This document shows positions 10,888 through 21,845 of a stretch of DNA of 64,000 nucleotides, in pieces. The notes beneath the pieces are model-generated. The model was not told the origin of the DNA, made no database searches, and worked only from the letters and a program-made list of their open reading frames with translations. The stretch covers positions 248,001 to 312,000 of the forward strand of contig JANBVO010000037.1 of NCBI GenBank assembly GCA_030052745.1. Direction: 5' to 3'. A program made the position numbers and the translations under genes. Within the stretch, counting starts at the first letter, position 1; the number at the start of each line of letters is the position of its first letter. The stretch comes from Pleurostoma richardsiae (lineage: Eukaryota > Ascomycota > Sordariomycetes > Calosphaeriales > Pleurostomataceae).

Positions 10888-11985
10888 CTAAGCCTTCATA
10901 CCCTCGAAGGCACGCACACACAGCACCGCCGCCACCGCTGCGACGCTACCCAGAATGACCATCTGGAAGCCTTCCCAGAGACTACTTCTCACAGCCTTCC
11001 ACGGAATGCGCCTACTCCTCCCTGACTTACTCCACCTTGCCGTCTCCTCCTCCATATGCACGTCACGGTTGAGGGCAAAGTCCTTCGAGAAGCCGAACAC
11101 GAACAGCGCGAGCACGCACACGCCGAAGCTCCAGGCTAGCCCGTCGCCGACCTGGCTGACGAAGAAGTAGGGGAAGAGCGGCAGCAGGCCGCCCAGGAGG
11201 TATCCAAGAGAGACGGACAGTCCCACCATGATGGGAGAGGGGAGCCTCTCATCTGTCTCGTCTTCCTCGTCGTCGCCAGCGCCCTGCACCTTCGCAGCCA
11301 GCACGCCGGCGATGTCGGGCCTGCGGCGCACATGCTGCGCCACGAGCGCCATCACCTGCTCTGGCAACTCCAGCGGGGCGAGATAACGATCCACGACATT
11401 GAACGTCGGACCGCCCATCTCGGCTGCGGCCATCATGGCCGTCTTCTCAGTCGTACTCCGCAGCTCAAGGCTGTCCGACGACTCATCATCGCGGTGCTCA
11501 ACCTCATCCACCGGTGCATTGTTCTTCCCCGCCTGCCTAGCGGCAGCGGCATTCTCCCCGCGCGCCGACAGGTACCCGCCAATGCCCATGCTGATGCTGC
11601 CCGCGCAGATCTCCGCCATGCCGGCATAGATGACGGTGTCGGTGTGGCCCAGCGAGGAGAGGCCTGCGGTCAGGGCAAAGGGCACGGTTAGACCGTCGGC
11701 GAAGCCCAGCGTGAAGTCGGCGAGGAAACGGGTCAAGGTGGGGAGCTGGAAGGTCGGGCCGGCGGCGGACGACTGAATGCCGCGGCGCTGGGCGGGGTGC
11801 AGCTGGTCGTTCTCGATCTCAGAGAGGTCGGCGCGGGAGGCTGACGCGGAGGAAGAGGCGTCGTTGTCCATGGAGACCTCGCTTGGAGCGAGAGGGGAGT
11901 AGAGGGGCAGAGCCATGGATGAGCCGGGCTTAGAGGCGGAGACACGACCCAGGCCGATAGAGGAGAGGATGCCGTTGACGGACAT
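10888..11985 (-). CDS. CCC1/VIT1-family vacuolar iron-manganese transporter
   Basis: Single-exon gene for 365 aa, inferred to move Fe2+/Mn2+ from cytosol into the vacuole. After a Ser/Ala-rich cytosolic N-terminus, the family core begins at about residue 83 with FLADFTLGFADGLTVPFALTAGLSSLG, followed by the glycine-rich second helix AEICAGSISMGIGGYLSARGE, both diagnostic of VIT1/CCC1 proteins. A cytosolic loop rich in Glu/Asp and Met (EKTAMMAAAEMGG and DDEEDETDE) precedes the last three helices; in the family this loop binds metal. The start at 11985 gives a normal length. In fungi such genes are often induced by high iron (known), but no HapX- or GATA-type site was verified here. Confidence 0.92.
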   Translation of the reverse strand: MSVNGILSSIGLGRVSASKPGSSMALPLYSPLAPSEVSMDNDASSSASASRADLSEIENDQLHPAQRRGIQSSAAGPTFQLPTLTRFLADFTLGFADGLTVPFALTAGLSSLGHTDTVIYAGMAEICAGSISMGIGGYLSARGENAAAARQAGKNNAPVDEVEHRDDESSDSLELRSTTEKTAMMAAAEMGGPTFNVVDRYLAPLELPEQVMALVAQHVRRRPDIAGVLAAKVQGAGDDEEDETDERLPSPIMVGLSVSLGYLLGGLLPLFPYFFVSQVGDGLAWSFGVCVLALFVFGFSKDFALNRDVHMEEETARWSKSGRSRRIPWKAVRSSLWEGFQMVILGSVAAVAAVLCVRAFEGMKA

Positions 11986-13554
11986 GGCGGCCGGTTGACA
12001 AGACAGAAGAAGCTTGAAGGCCTGTTGTCTCTCTCACCGACGAGCAGTTGGCGTTCCTCCGGCTCGAGATCGAGAAGCACGGGCGGTGGATTGACGGGAG
12101 CTGCGTGGGACAACACGCCTTTTGAGCGAGCGAACCCCTCGTGGCTCCTACCCTCGGAGACGAGGTAGACAGACCTATAATGCAGAGCGCATTTGTCTCT
12201 CCGTCGGTCAAGTCGCCATCGTTCCTCGGCTGGGGCTTTGCGGGTCGCGCCTCTCCAGAAAGCTTGACCGAGCCTCCTCTCTGCCTCCTCAGTGCAACGG
12301 CGCCAGTGTGCACGAGGACACGGTGGTGATTGGCCGGTGTGCCGTCCAAGAGATCTGCGCCGCGATCAAAAGGGGGAGGTCATTAAGCTACGCCAGTCGT
12401 AGGCGGGCGATGGGTCAGCAAGCCCCGACAAATGCCGCCGTCGTGATTGGTTTGGCAGCGGTGCGCCCCTGTAGGTCCCCGGGAGCTCGGGAATTGCCGT
12501 CCCCAATCAGCACGGCCAAGATATCCCACGTGCCTGCACTCGGTGCTCCGCACAGCACCGGCCGCCCGTTAGCTTCGTGAACCGGCCTGCGATTGTTCTC
12601 TTAGCAACTTGATCTTGCTGTGTTGTAGGTATTGATAGGATAGCCGGTGTGGCAGCAACCAGGGACAGCCTGAGTTGCACGTTCCTGAGCGTGCCTTTCC
12701 GTTGTTACAGTTAGCCTATCTATAGTCGGGCACGGATTGCACTCGGAAGACTCGGATAGCGAAGGCCTGTCGTCACCTTCTCTTCAATCTTGAAAGTCCG
12801 CAGTCAAGGGGATCGTGTGTAGAGAAATCCATTCAAGAAGTCGCCGGACGGAAGATCTAGTAGAGTGAACACCAAAAGGAAGGAATAGGTACAGGAGGGG
12901 AAGTAATAGGTAGACAACAAAGGCTGTAACCTTGAAGCTTCTGGGTGACATCTCTTATCTTAGAACTTGCCAGATAAGCAACAGCCTATCAGTCCTACCA
13001 CAGAATTAACCTCACTGTTCTGTCTCTGAAAGATCTTTTCACATACCGTGTGGAGTGAGCTAAGTTGGAGTGACGATTTGCCAGATCTTGTCGGTCAGTC
13101 TGGGGTCACGATTGAGGCAGCGCAACTACTAGCACGGGCTGAAGCCCACAGTTGTGTCTATAGATAGCTGTCAACCAGAAGAGGCCGGTTATCTGGCCCA
13201 TCAGAGGATGGTCAATATTTGAACATTTGGAAGAACGAACTGGCTGCGGGAGTGCGTTTAGTTGATTTCAGGGTTAGGGTTGAAACGGCTGGTGGAAGTG
13301 ATGACCTCATCGTTGGTTGTATGGCTCCCCCTCCACAGGAGACTCGACGCATCAGAGGCGATATTCCATGTCGTCATTCAGCTTCCCTCTCATCCCCAAT
13401 AAAGACACCAAGCCTTTTCTGCTTCTGTCAAGCGGCAGAACTTCATCGTCCTGTCGTTTGCGTTCTTATCTACACCATACAAAACCTGAGTATACGCAAC
13501 AAACAATCTATACGCGGCATCCCCTTACCCGACACCCACCCGCTTTCCACCACA
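11986..13554. other. 1.6-kb divergent promoter region; no gene seen
   Basis: This region lies between the CCC1-type gene (minus) and the small repeat-protein gene (plus). Frames at 12122-12580, 12141-12329 and 13219 onward lack domains; the last is only an open 5' leader in frame with the next gene. The stretch just before 13555 is pyrimidine-rich, as is usual before fungal start codons. No RNA gene was found. Confidence 0.5.
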
Positions 13555-13902
13555 ATGTCTGAGCGATACGGCCCTAAGCCCGAGGGAGGAATGGCCTCTT
13601 CCGTTCACACTCCCGCCACGGCCAACACCGGACGCACTGGCGACAAGCCCAAGCTGTTCGACGAGCACGGCGCGATTGGCAAGCAGTTCACAGGTAGGCG
13701 ACCTAGTTAAAGCTCCTCTCCGGCCCAACAGCTTCAGGAGCTGATATCGGTAGCAGAGGGTGGTGCTATCGGCGGTACCGCGCAGAAGATTGGAGGTCCG
13801 CTCGATAAGGACGGCGCGATCGGCAAGCAGTTCACGACCGAGGGCAGTATCGGAGGCACCGTACAAAACGCTATGGGGGGAAAGAACACGCAGAGCAACT
13901 AG
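13555..13902 (+). CDS. Small hydrophilic protein with duplicated GAIGKQFT repeats
   Basis: Two-exon gene for 94 aa: 13555-13693 and 13757-13902, with a 63-bp intron joined in phase 1. The joined product contains an internal duplication: DEHGAIGKQFT near residue 37 and DKDGAIGKQFT in exon 2, each followed by a Gly-rich segment (EGGAIGGTAQKIGG, EGSIGGTVQNAMGG). Conservation of the repeat across the splice strongly supports the model. The start context is CCACAATG. There is no signal peptide or membrane segment. The make-up resembles small stress- or conidiation-associated hydrophilic fungal proteins (Con-6 or LEA-like), but I cannot assign it to either, and function is unknown. Confidence 0.75.
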
Positions 13903-14524
13903 ACGACATTGTCCGGACGATGCCGAGGCGAATCAGAATGTATCATTAACACCCTCGAGATGCAAGGGGGAGTGTACAAATAGTTGAATGAATCACGTAT
14001 GATCAAGACCAGGACTCGGCCCTCTGCTCTCGCAAGAGTACACTTTCTCATTACAATCATTTCCGGTGCTGTCATCAAGGCGCGAACCCACGATCCTCGG
14101 CCGATCGACTGTCTCAAGATGAAAGAGCTGCTACTTCAACTGGATGACCAATTTGACCTGAGGTTATCCTTGACGAGGCTGACGGCGGTCGTAAGCACGA
14201 ATCGGCGCCATTACCATGGGTCATACTAAAACAGGACAAGTTGCCACTATTACGAGTATACAGAGAGGGTTAGCTGACCTTGGCTCTGCTGGGCACAGGG
14301 CATCAGGCTTCGTGAGTCGCCAGGAACTGTGGTCATATTGTCAACCTATTTGGTCAGACTCCTTTGGGTGATGTGGTCAGCGCTTGTCCGCAATTGACAT
14401 GACCGCTCCTTGAGCTTCGCTCTTGTCACATATATGTCGTCACCTCAATGGTTTCCCGCGCAACTTCTCATGTTACCATCTTCACCGACACCCTGTCCTC
14501 TACAAGACGAAATAGCTGCAGATC
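13903..14524. other. Intergenic region before the alpha/beta hydrolase; no gene seen
   Basis: This is the 3' flank of the repeat-protein gene and the promoter of the hydrolase. Overlapping frames on both strands (13899-14117, 13984-14229) show nothing recognisable. Confidence 0.5.
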
Positions 14525-15526
14525 ATGGCGCTACTTAACCCCGGAGAAGTTTCCCCATGGGTCAGAGCCGCTCGCGAAGACTATGCAGCCCGTGAACGAG
14601 CTGCCTTATCGACACTCGGTCCCCTCCCACCTTCCCTCGAGGAGTTCTGGACCACCATCCGCCTTCCCGACGGCTGGGAACCCCGCGTCAAGGTCGTCCG
14701 GCCAAAGGACCTCTCCGGCACGCACGCGCTCATCGTCCTGTGGTACGGCGGGGCCTTCGCGATGGGCAGCCCGGACGCGCTGGCCAAGACAGCGTGGCAG
14801 TTCGCCGAGACGCTGGGCGCGGTGGTCGTCATGCCCACCCACAAGCACATTCCGGAACACCCGTGGCCGGCTCCGATGCGCAGTGGATGGGAGACACTCG
14901 TCTACCTGTCCCGGCACGCCGAGACCGAGTTAGGAGCTACGCTCGACGGTCCCGGGGGCGGCTTCGTAGTCGGGGGCGTGAGCTCGGGCGCGACCATCGC
15001 GGGCGTCGCGGCGGGGATATCCATTCTCGGGGACGCAGCGGTGAGGGAGCACGGCATCGAGGCACTGGCGAAGCCTATCACGGGCGCGTACTTACACTCG
15101 GGCGTCCTGGTGACGCCGAAAATCGTTCCGGACGCATACCGCAATCTGTGGACGTCGCGTGAGGACAACAGGGACAGCCCGAGCATCGGCACCGCAACCG
15201 TCGATATGGTTGTTGCGACGCTCGCGCCGGACGAGACGTCGCAGTGGTTCTCGCCTCTGAACACGATCCTAGCCATGAATGCGGAGCAAATCCCCTCGGA
15301 GAGGAGGCCGCGGTTCCTGTTCCACGAGGGCGGCATCGACTGCCTGCGGGACGATGGGGTCGTGCTTGCGAAGGTGCTTGAGGATAGAGGCTTTGAATCG
15401 AAGGTCCAGGTCTTTGCCGAGGACTCGCACGCGGCTTGGATCATGTTTCCGTGGGAAAGCAAGGCGCAGGATCCGAGTCTTGGGGAGGCGGCCGTGGCGG
15501 AAATGCGCTGGCTTCTTCGTCTCTAA
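14525..15526 (+). CDS. Alpha/beta hydrolase, hormone-sensitive-lipase-like (fold-3) family
   Basis: Intronless gene for 333 aa, cytosolic by appearance as there is no signal peptide. The oxyanion-hole motif is YGGAF at residues 74-78 instead of the usual HGGGF. The nucleophile elbow is GVSSG at 151-155 with Ser153. The acid is in EGGIDCLRDDG (about residue 275), and His is in EDSHAAW (about residue 303). The spacing fits esterases and lipases that cleave short acyl esters. Fungal relatives include detoxifying esterases and secondary-metabolite hydrolases, so the substrate is open. It has unrelated neighbours on both sides. Confidence 0.88.
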   Translation: MALLNPGEVSPWVRAAREDYAARERAALSTLGPLPPSLEEFWTTIRLPDGWEPRVKVVRPKDLSGTHALIVLWYGGAFAMGSPDALAKTAWQFAETLGAVVVMPTHKHIPEHPWPAPMRSGWETLVYLSRHAETELGATLDGPGGGFVVGGVSSGATIAGVAAGISILGDAAVREHGIEALAKPITGAYLHSGVLVTPKIVPDAYRNLWTSREDNRDSPSIGTATVDMVVATLAPDETSQWFSPLNTILAMNAEQIPSERRPRFLFHEGGIDCLRDDGVVLAKVLEDRGFESKVQVFAEDSHAAWIMFPWESKAQDPSLGEAAVAEMRWLLRL

Positions 15527-16907
15527 GGATGGTAGCATATGAAGATTGGATTGGATTTAAAAATCGCTGCCACACTATGCAGAGTTTACGTTTGCTGTAC
15601 CTGCAAGTGTGGGGGATGATGTCGCAGTATACCTGTGCCGCGTGATAATGATGCCGTGGAGCTGCAGCAGCAGTGGGCCGGTCACGACGATCTCACGTGG
15701 GAACCTGAGCTCGGCATCCAAGCCCAGACTTCTGAGACCGTCTATAAGTTCTTAAGAGGCGCTCGAAGGCGGCCGCCTCCATGACATATTGCAAATCCCT
15801 GCAATACTGGGCCACTTGGATGTGACCCGCGGCAGAGGTAGGAAAAAGCGGACGCGAGGGAGTCGCAGTACCGTCTCCCGATCCATTGTAAAGGCTACTC
15901 CTCTGCTGATGATAAGAGTACGGTCGAGTTTGCTTCCAAAATCAGCTGCATTGCGCCTGCTGTCATCAACAGCTGCTGAGACTATGTAAGAGGTTGTGAC
16001 TGCTACTGAATCATCCTTCATGAGAAGTGGAGCGGATGAGCGCCTCATCATTGAGAAATTCAGTTTCCAAAATGACACCTGGGAGACGACTACCTCGGCT
16101 GCGGGTGGCATTGAAAATTTTCCCTTGGTCGTCCCTATGCTAATACTATGGCTCTCCTAGACATGCCAGCAGACAAGTTGCATGTTGGTGGACTGCTCTT
16201 CCTAAAAGCCGAGCAGCCAACTGCTCTTGGGAGTAAGAATAATGCAACGCATGGTGATCAAGGTTATTCATATCAGGGTAAAGGAAGGAGAGCACTAACC
16301 CATTATGATTTCTGAGACTTAGACGCGTGTCACTTACGGATATTTCCGACCTTGATATGAGCGTCTCATTCTACACGGAACTCCTTCAGGGCGAGATCAC
16401 GGTGCATTTCGAACATCCTAAACACGACCTCAAGCTCAGAGCCGGTTTGACACTGCAACCACTTTTTCCTTTTTCATCGCGAGCCTCGGGAGAAGTGAAT
16501 GCCGTTTGAAGTCCTCTTATGGTCCGAGTCTGCAGGCTCCACGACTACGTAAATGGTCTCAAGATCAGCGGGATAGAGCAGATTGTAAACATCCCAAAAG
16601 AAAGCAGTGGGCCACAAGATGAGATCATGGTATCATCGCGACTTGGTCATCGAAAATGTGGATTTGTTACCTGAAAACTCTGGAGGACAACCTTAGGTAC
16701 ATTTAGGCGTCAGCCGACACCGTCACCTCAGAATCATGTCTTTCTCGTGTTTGCCCACGTTAAACGGTGAGATCACGGAACGAACGATGCCATCCTAGTG
16801 CCATATCAGGAAGATAAAGTAGACAGACTCAGTCTTTTCAAGCTGCTCATCGCTGGCCATGTCAAGCCGAAGTGAGTGCTAGTATCGATCGAAGGCGTTC
16901 AGGCGTT
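15527..16907. other. Convergent intergenic region with a possible gene relic
   Basis: This is the shared 3' flank of the hydrolase and the Egh16/GAS-type gene. The only item of interest is a short frame at 16327-16509 resembling part of a VOC (glyoxalase-fold) domain, listed separately. No other gene was supported. Confidence 0.45.
16327..16509 (+). pseudogene. Possible relic of a VOC/glyoxalase-fold protein
   Basis: A short open stretch reads LTDISDLDMSVSFYTELLQG, then EITVHFEHPKHDLKLRAG. This matches the way VOC-superfamily domains begin: a beta strand, D-x-x-x-S-x-x-FY-x-x-LLG, then a beta strand. The frame then meets a stop and no continuation of the roughly 120-residue domain is evident downstream in any frame. 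If real it is a decayed fragment; it could also be chance. Confidence 0.25.
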
Positions 16908-17990
16908 CTAGTCGCTGTCATCCGAATAATCGGCACCAGGAATGACATATCTCCTAGCCCATCTCAAGCCAGTGGACACGTCGCGCCTGTTGTTGTTGTT
17001 GTTCTTGTTGTTGTTGTTGTGCTTCTTTTTGCCGTTCTTGCCGGATGTCGTGGCTGCCGTCGATGTCGCAGCGGCGCTTGCCGTTGCAGATGCTGTAGCG
17101 GCCACAGTACCGGCGACTTCGGCGACGGGATCGTCCGCCAGGATCGCCTCCGCGACCTTTTCGCCCTGCTCGTCGGTTGTAGTCGCCGCCTGGATCCCGG
17201 CTACGGCAGCTGGCAGATCTTTCTGGTTCTGCTGGACTTGCTGTAGGACATTCTCGAGCGTTTGCTCGGTGACGATGTTTTCGGGCGTGTTGTTGTGGGC
17301 GGCGATATCCGTCTGCTGGACGGCGAAGCATCCTCCAAAGTTGGCGGCGTTCTTGCAACGAACGGTGCAGATGTTACCAGTGGATGCTGACGCCAATTAT
17401 CAGAGAGATCCCTGGGTAAGAAGATTGGTAGGGTCAACTCACCTCCTATGCACGCAAGATCCGACGGCATGGTGACCTTCAGGGTGAGGTCGCCGGTCGC
17501 AGAACCGGAATCGTCTTGTGTGACCGTCAGCGCGGTCTGACCGGAGTTGCCGTCTGCGTTGCTTGACTCGTCCAAATCGCAGGAGAATGGCCCGGTTCCG
17601 TTGGCGTTCCGCTGGCTGATGGTGACGGTTACATCGCTACCCTTGGTGACCTGGGTGACATTGCCTGCTGCGAGAGCGTCCTCGGTGTTCTCGCCGATAT
17701 CAATATTGCCGTTTGCCAGGGTTCTGCCACATTCGTTGACCACATTGGCCTCGATCTCGGCCTGCGAGATGAAATTCGCGTCTGCGTCGTTGTTGGGATC
17801 AACTGTAGACATACTAGTCAGAACTTTCATTCATCTCTCGCGGCATGCTCGGAATTGTGGGATTTCCAGGCTCACCCTGCAGGCCCAGACTGGTTCCCGA
17901 ATCGCCCTTCGCACTGATTACCACACCCTGTGCCTGGACCAACGCCAACAGGGCCGAAGCTAAAAGGGCTCGCCTGAAGGAAAGCGCCAT
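16908..17990 (-). CDS. Egh16/GAS (MAS-type) family secreted protein
   Basis: Secreted protein of 317 aa of the family first known as Blumeria Egh16 and Magnaporthe GAS/MAS proteins, which are appressorium-associated and linked to host penetration (known of the family). Three exons are inferred: 17990-17876, 17802-17443 and 17386-16908, with introns of 73 and 56 bp, both joined in phase 1. The signal peptide is ALSFRRALLASALLALVQAQ. Family marks are VVISAKGDSGTSLGLQ after the signal, then NVVNECGRTLANGNIDI, the CDLDESSNA segment and ASTGNICTVRCKNAANFGG with FAVQQTD. The C-terminus is low-complexity: Ala/Thr-rich, then a Lys/Asn tract (about 9 Asn) and a basic tail. Enzymatic activity is not known. 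Confidence 0.9.
16988..17025. repeat. TTG trinucleotide tract encoding poly-Asn (read on minus strand)
   Basis: TTGTTG-type repeats on the plus strand (AAC/AAG codons on the minus strand) encode the HNNNNKNNNNN tail of the Egh16/GAS-type protein. Such microsatellites commonly vary in length between strains. Confidence 0.8.
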
Positions 17991-19436
17991 AGTTGAAATG
18001 AAATGTCTATATGAATGAATGGCTAAAGACGGGGGAAAGGTAATGTGAGAATAGAAGCAGACCTGCTGGTTAGTTGGCAATGGAAGGTGAAGAGAAGGGG
18101 AAAACCGAGCAGCGAAGATACTATGAATGCGGTTTCAGCAGCCGCAGGTCAGATGTTTGTACCCGGTAAGTCCTGTTGAAACATGATGGTCTTCAAGATC
18201 CCACCCTGACGCGGTTCACCCGATCCAGCTTGATCCGATGACGATCACCTGCAACGGTAATCGTCTCTCATGGGTGGGGTAGGGGTGCTTGACCCCTATC
18301 CACTTTAGCCCCTTGGTGGAGGCGTAACGCCCTAGCCTTCCACGCGCAGTGGGCCATACCCTCTTCCATCCCATCAGAATGGAGAATTGCAGCTTCAAGG
18401 GACATTGGGATCCAAAACATCGCAGGCTGAGAATCCAAATAAGAGTGGGACGTACTCCAGGCGTGTTAGAGCACAGGTATCAGCCCCCGTGAGTGAAGGC
18501 CCCACTGCATGCTTGCTACATACCCGCGAGCCTATTTTTGTATATAGGGCGAGTACCTAAGGTAGATTGGAGGAGGCGAGAAGGGATGGCAGGCTAGAGG
18601 TACCTGGTCGCGCAGCTAGCAGCCAAGATCAATACTTCTTCTGTCAGCGACCGTACTGGGTGGTCTTAAGCAGCGGGTTGCCATCTTCCAGGCACCTATC
18701 ACAGGTCACACACTCCAATCTCCGCGTACAGGCGTCGCTTAACCTGCTCCTATCGGATCCAGTATGCGCTCAATAGCTTCCTGGTCGGACTAGGTGCTAC
18801 GCGGCCTCAATATTGCCTGCCCCTCCCGCGAGATCATGCCGCAGCGATTGCTCCCGTATCTCATCCGCCGATGTGTTTGGACCTTTCCGACCTTTCTGCA
18901 TGCTGGGTAATAGCCTCGAAACAAAGTGGTAAATGCGAATAGATATTGTGTTGTATACCTACGCCTACAAGTAGGCCCCGGCATTAGGCACTGGCGTATA
19001 TCCTGCGCCTACGCTGTGCTTCACAGGTCATCATACCGGCTCAACAAGTCCGATAGTTGGAGGAAACGGCCAGGCTGTCTCTGCCGCCACGCGTATCTCG
19101 CTCAGTCTGAAAGTTGTGGCTGCGGACCAAACAGGCGTGGCAGTAGATGTATAAGGATAGCAACAATATAGATCCTGTGCAGATTGGTTCAGCTAATATA
19201 CCAATGTTCACGCTCATCGGCCATGTCCAGCCTTCAAGATCATTACTTGGCAAACATATATGCTTGTGACGGTGGTGGTGCGTTGCGTACAGAGCGCGCT
19301 GCCAACTAAGGGTCTTCTTTTGGCGTTCGGGTTATTCTCGGGGGGTTGAGTGGAGACCCCGAGGTATTGCCTCTATTTGATTGCTACGAGTGTTTCGGGG
19401 TGTCATACAGTTAGGTTGCCTTATAGTGGTTTGCAG
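17991..19436. other. 1.4-kb gene-free stretch with inverted-repeat motifs
   Basis: This lies upstream of the Egh16/GAS gene and downstream of the carboxylesterase. An imperfect hairpin (GGGTAGGGGT facing ACCCCTATCC) lies at about 18276-18301, and GGCGTAACGCC at about 18319-18329 is a perfect palindrome. Frames at 18567-18776, 18790-18984 and 18926-19171 have no support. No transposase or tRNA was seen. Confidence 0.45.
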
Positions 19437-21061
19437 TCAACTACATTTTGCCTCCAATGGTCTCGTGTCTCCAAGTTCCATCGAAACTCCATTGCCGAAG
19501 TTCCTCACACTACCGCGCGCCACGTCCGTATATGCGGGCCAACCCAGGTTTTCCAATCCGGCCGGGCCGTCGCGTACCATGGTCAGCCAGGCATCCTGCA
19601 TTGCGTGGCTGGTAGCCCATTCTAGCTCTGTGGATTTACCTCGAAATAGGGGGTGCGTGCCGAAGAGCATCGGCAGTTCGGACGAATGGTATGCACCCAT
19701 CCACGGCTTAGGGGAGATATTTGAAAAATTGCCAAAGTACTGGTATCGAAATGTTGGTAATCCGGCCGCGAGACGGTTCCTATACACAAGCGTCAGTAGT
19801 CAGAAAACTTACCGACATGCGTCAAATACTCACCTCGTGGACTTAAAAGACGGGCAGAAGAAGAGGCTGAGCAAGGCTTCTTCTGCACTGGTCTGGTTGA
19901 TGCCACTTGGATTATACGGAGCGAAAGGGTTTCCGTCTTGAGCATTAGTGCCGAGGATGGCAGGCTATAAGGGGAAAGATCAGTAGGTATTCATTCGCCC
20001 TGGCTTTGGGACAGAGAACGTACAAGCTTGGCTATCTTTCCTTCCAACGCCCGCTCAGTGTAATTTGCGAAGACGACACTGCCATCGGCGACAGGCCAAA
20101 ACGATATGGTCGGCGTTGTGCCAGCATCGTTGTAGGAGTGCAAGAAGTTCTCGATCTCGTCCGCCGGAACACTTCGCATGCAAGCGAGCTCCTCTCTGGG
20201 GGCAAGATCGCCACATCCAACATTTCCGGCTACAAAGCTGAAGTTTGAGTACAACGGCACACCGCCTCCGCCGCTGAGCTCTGTGCCGGAATCCATGAGC
20301 AGGGTGTGCACTATGGGGTCCAGATAATGTGCAAAGCTGAAAAAGGCCACCGACATGGAGCCGGCGCTCTGGCCCCAGAGCCCTATACGGGCCGGATTGC
20401 CCCCAAACTCTGCGATGTTGTCACGAACCCACTCCACAGCCAGCCTCTGGTCGAGCAGGCCGATGTTCTGTTCCTCTAGGCCAGCTGCACTCGGAAATCC
20501 GAAGATGTTCAGCCGGTAGTTGAATGACACAACGATGTGCTCCTGCGTCCTTTGCACCCATTGAGGGGGAAGCTGGTATGGGACGTCAATGCCACCGGTT
20601 TGGAACCCGCCACCGTAGATGAAGATGAGCACGGGCAAATCGTCGCCCTTCCGGGCACCAACGGGGGTCCATACACCGAGTGTCAGGCAGTCCTCGCTAA
20701 TGGTGCCGGTCGTGTTTAGACCTTGGAGGTTGAACTCGAGTACTTCGCGAGTGTAGACCCCGGGGATGCCGGACAAGTACTGCATGCAGCTTGGAGGCAG
20801 CGTGGTCGCGTCCAGCTCGCCGAATGGCAGGGCCGGTTCCGGCGGGGCGAAGCGCAGGCTTCCGAGGGGAGCCTTTGCAAACGGGATGCCTAGAAACTGA
20901 CGAACAGCTGGCGCCGCCGCATCTACGGTGCCGTGCACGACACCCCCGGCTATTCTGACAGACAGCCGGGGGTCAGCGCTGCATCTAGGATGGGCATACG
21001 CTGGGCTTAGGCAAGCCGCAATAGTGGCGGAGAAAAGAAACCCAAGGAGGAGGAACATCAT
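19437..21061 (-). CDS. Secreted type-B carboxylesterase/lipase
   Basis: Extracellular serine esterase of 503 aa. Three exons: 21061-20024, 19964-19834 and 19779-19437; introns of 59 and 54 bp have clear GTACGT/GTGAGT donors and TATAG acceptors. The signal peptide is MMFLLLGFLFSATIAACLSP (cleavage near AYA-HP). Type-B signature 2 is EDCLTLGVWTP at 123-133, the oxyanion loop is YGGGF at 149-153, and the nucleophile elbow GLWGQSAGS places Ser232. Catalytic His421 is in exon 3 (WMGAYHSSELPMLFG), which supports both splices. It is about 50 residues shorter than long carboxylesterases but normal for this fungal subgroup. Family members cleave carboxylic esters, triglycerides or sterol esters; the natural substrate is unknown. 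Confidence 0.9.
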
Positions 21062-21845
21062 CCGAATTGGACAAGAGATACTTATCTACGATTCTCTGTT
21101 GGGCCGGGCCGTGGGCAAGATGGGCTCACCTGGTCTGGCATGGTATTTGTTTGACCGAGGCGATGATGGTGAAGGCGGAAAAAATCGCAAGACTTGGAAA
21201 TCGCGTCTCCTCATCAGGTCGCTTCCCCTCAGCCCCTCCCGGCGTTAGTGATAAGTCACGATACTGGGTGGGGAGCAGATCTGCAACGGAACAGATCTCG
21301 GTTCCCAATCTCGGATTCCATCACAAAGAAGTGGAACTGATCACAACCTCTTTAACAGGGCAATCTACTATCTATCTTAGCATTCTCTCAAGTTTCGTAG
21401 GCGATGCTTAGCCGCTCTCGGCACCGAGAATACCTGATTTCCACATAATGATCGTCACATTGATGGCTAATCTTCCGCATTACCCGATGCCTCACTCTTT
21501 GTCTCTTCAATGTATGTTGAACGGGCACATTTTCAGTAACATCTCCAACCCATGATCAGTAACTTGGGGAATTGCCTATCGCACCTGGCTTTGGCGGATA
21601 ATAGTCATCACTCCACCCTTCGTCGTAAATCCCGCTCTCGGTGCCGACTGACCGAAAGTAGACCAACTACTGATGCTGATGATACTGATGTCAGTTTTGC
21701 AGTTGCTCAGGAAGCGGAATTGTGGTGGTATAAAGTCGACGAGAACGACTGGGTAGACAGACCTATATGAGCAACCTAGAAACGCCCAACATAACAATAA
21801 TTGTCGCTTACAAGTGAGATCCAAGGCATTCAGCATATCGTCAAC
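21062..21845. other. Divergent promoter region; no gene seen
   Basis: This lies between the carboxylesterase (minus) and the CMD-fold gene (plus) and must hold both promoters. Short frames on both strands (21067-21411, 21552-21770) lack support. Confidence 0.5.

Noticed and set aside
14060-14130. Possible tRNA-like T-arm (GGTTCG on the minus strand)
   Set aside because: No matching acceptor, D or anticodon stems could be folded around it.
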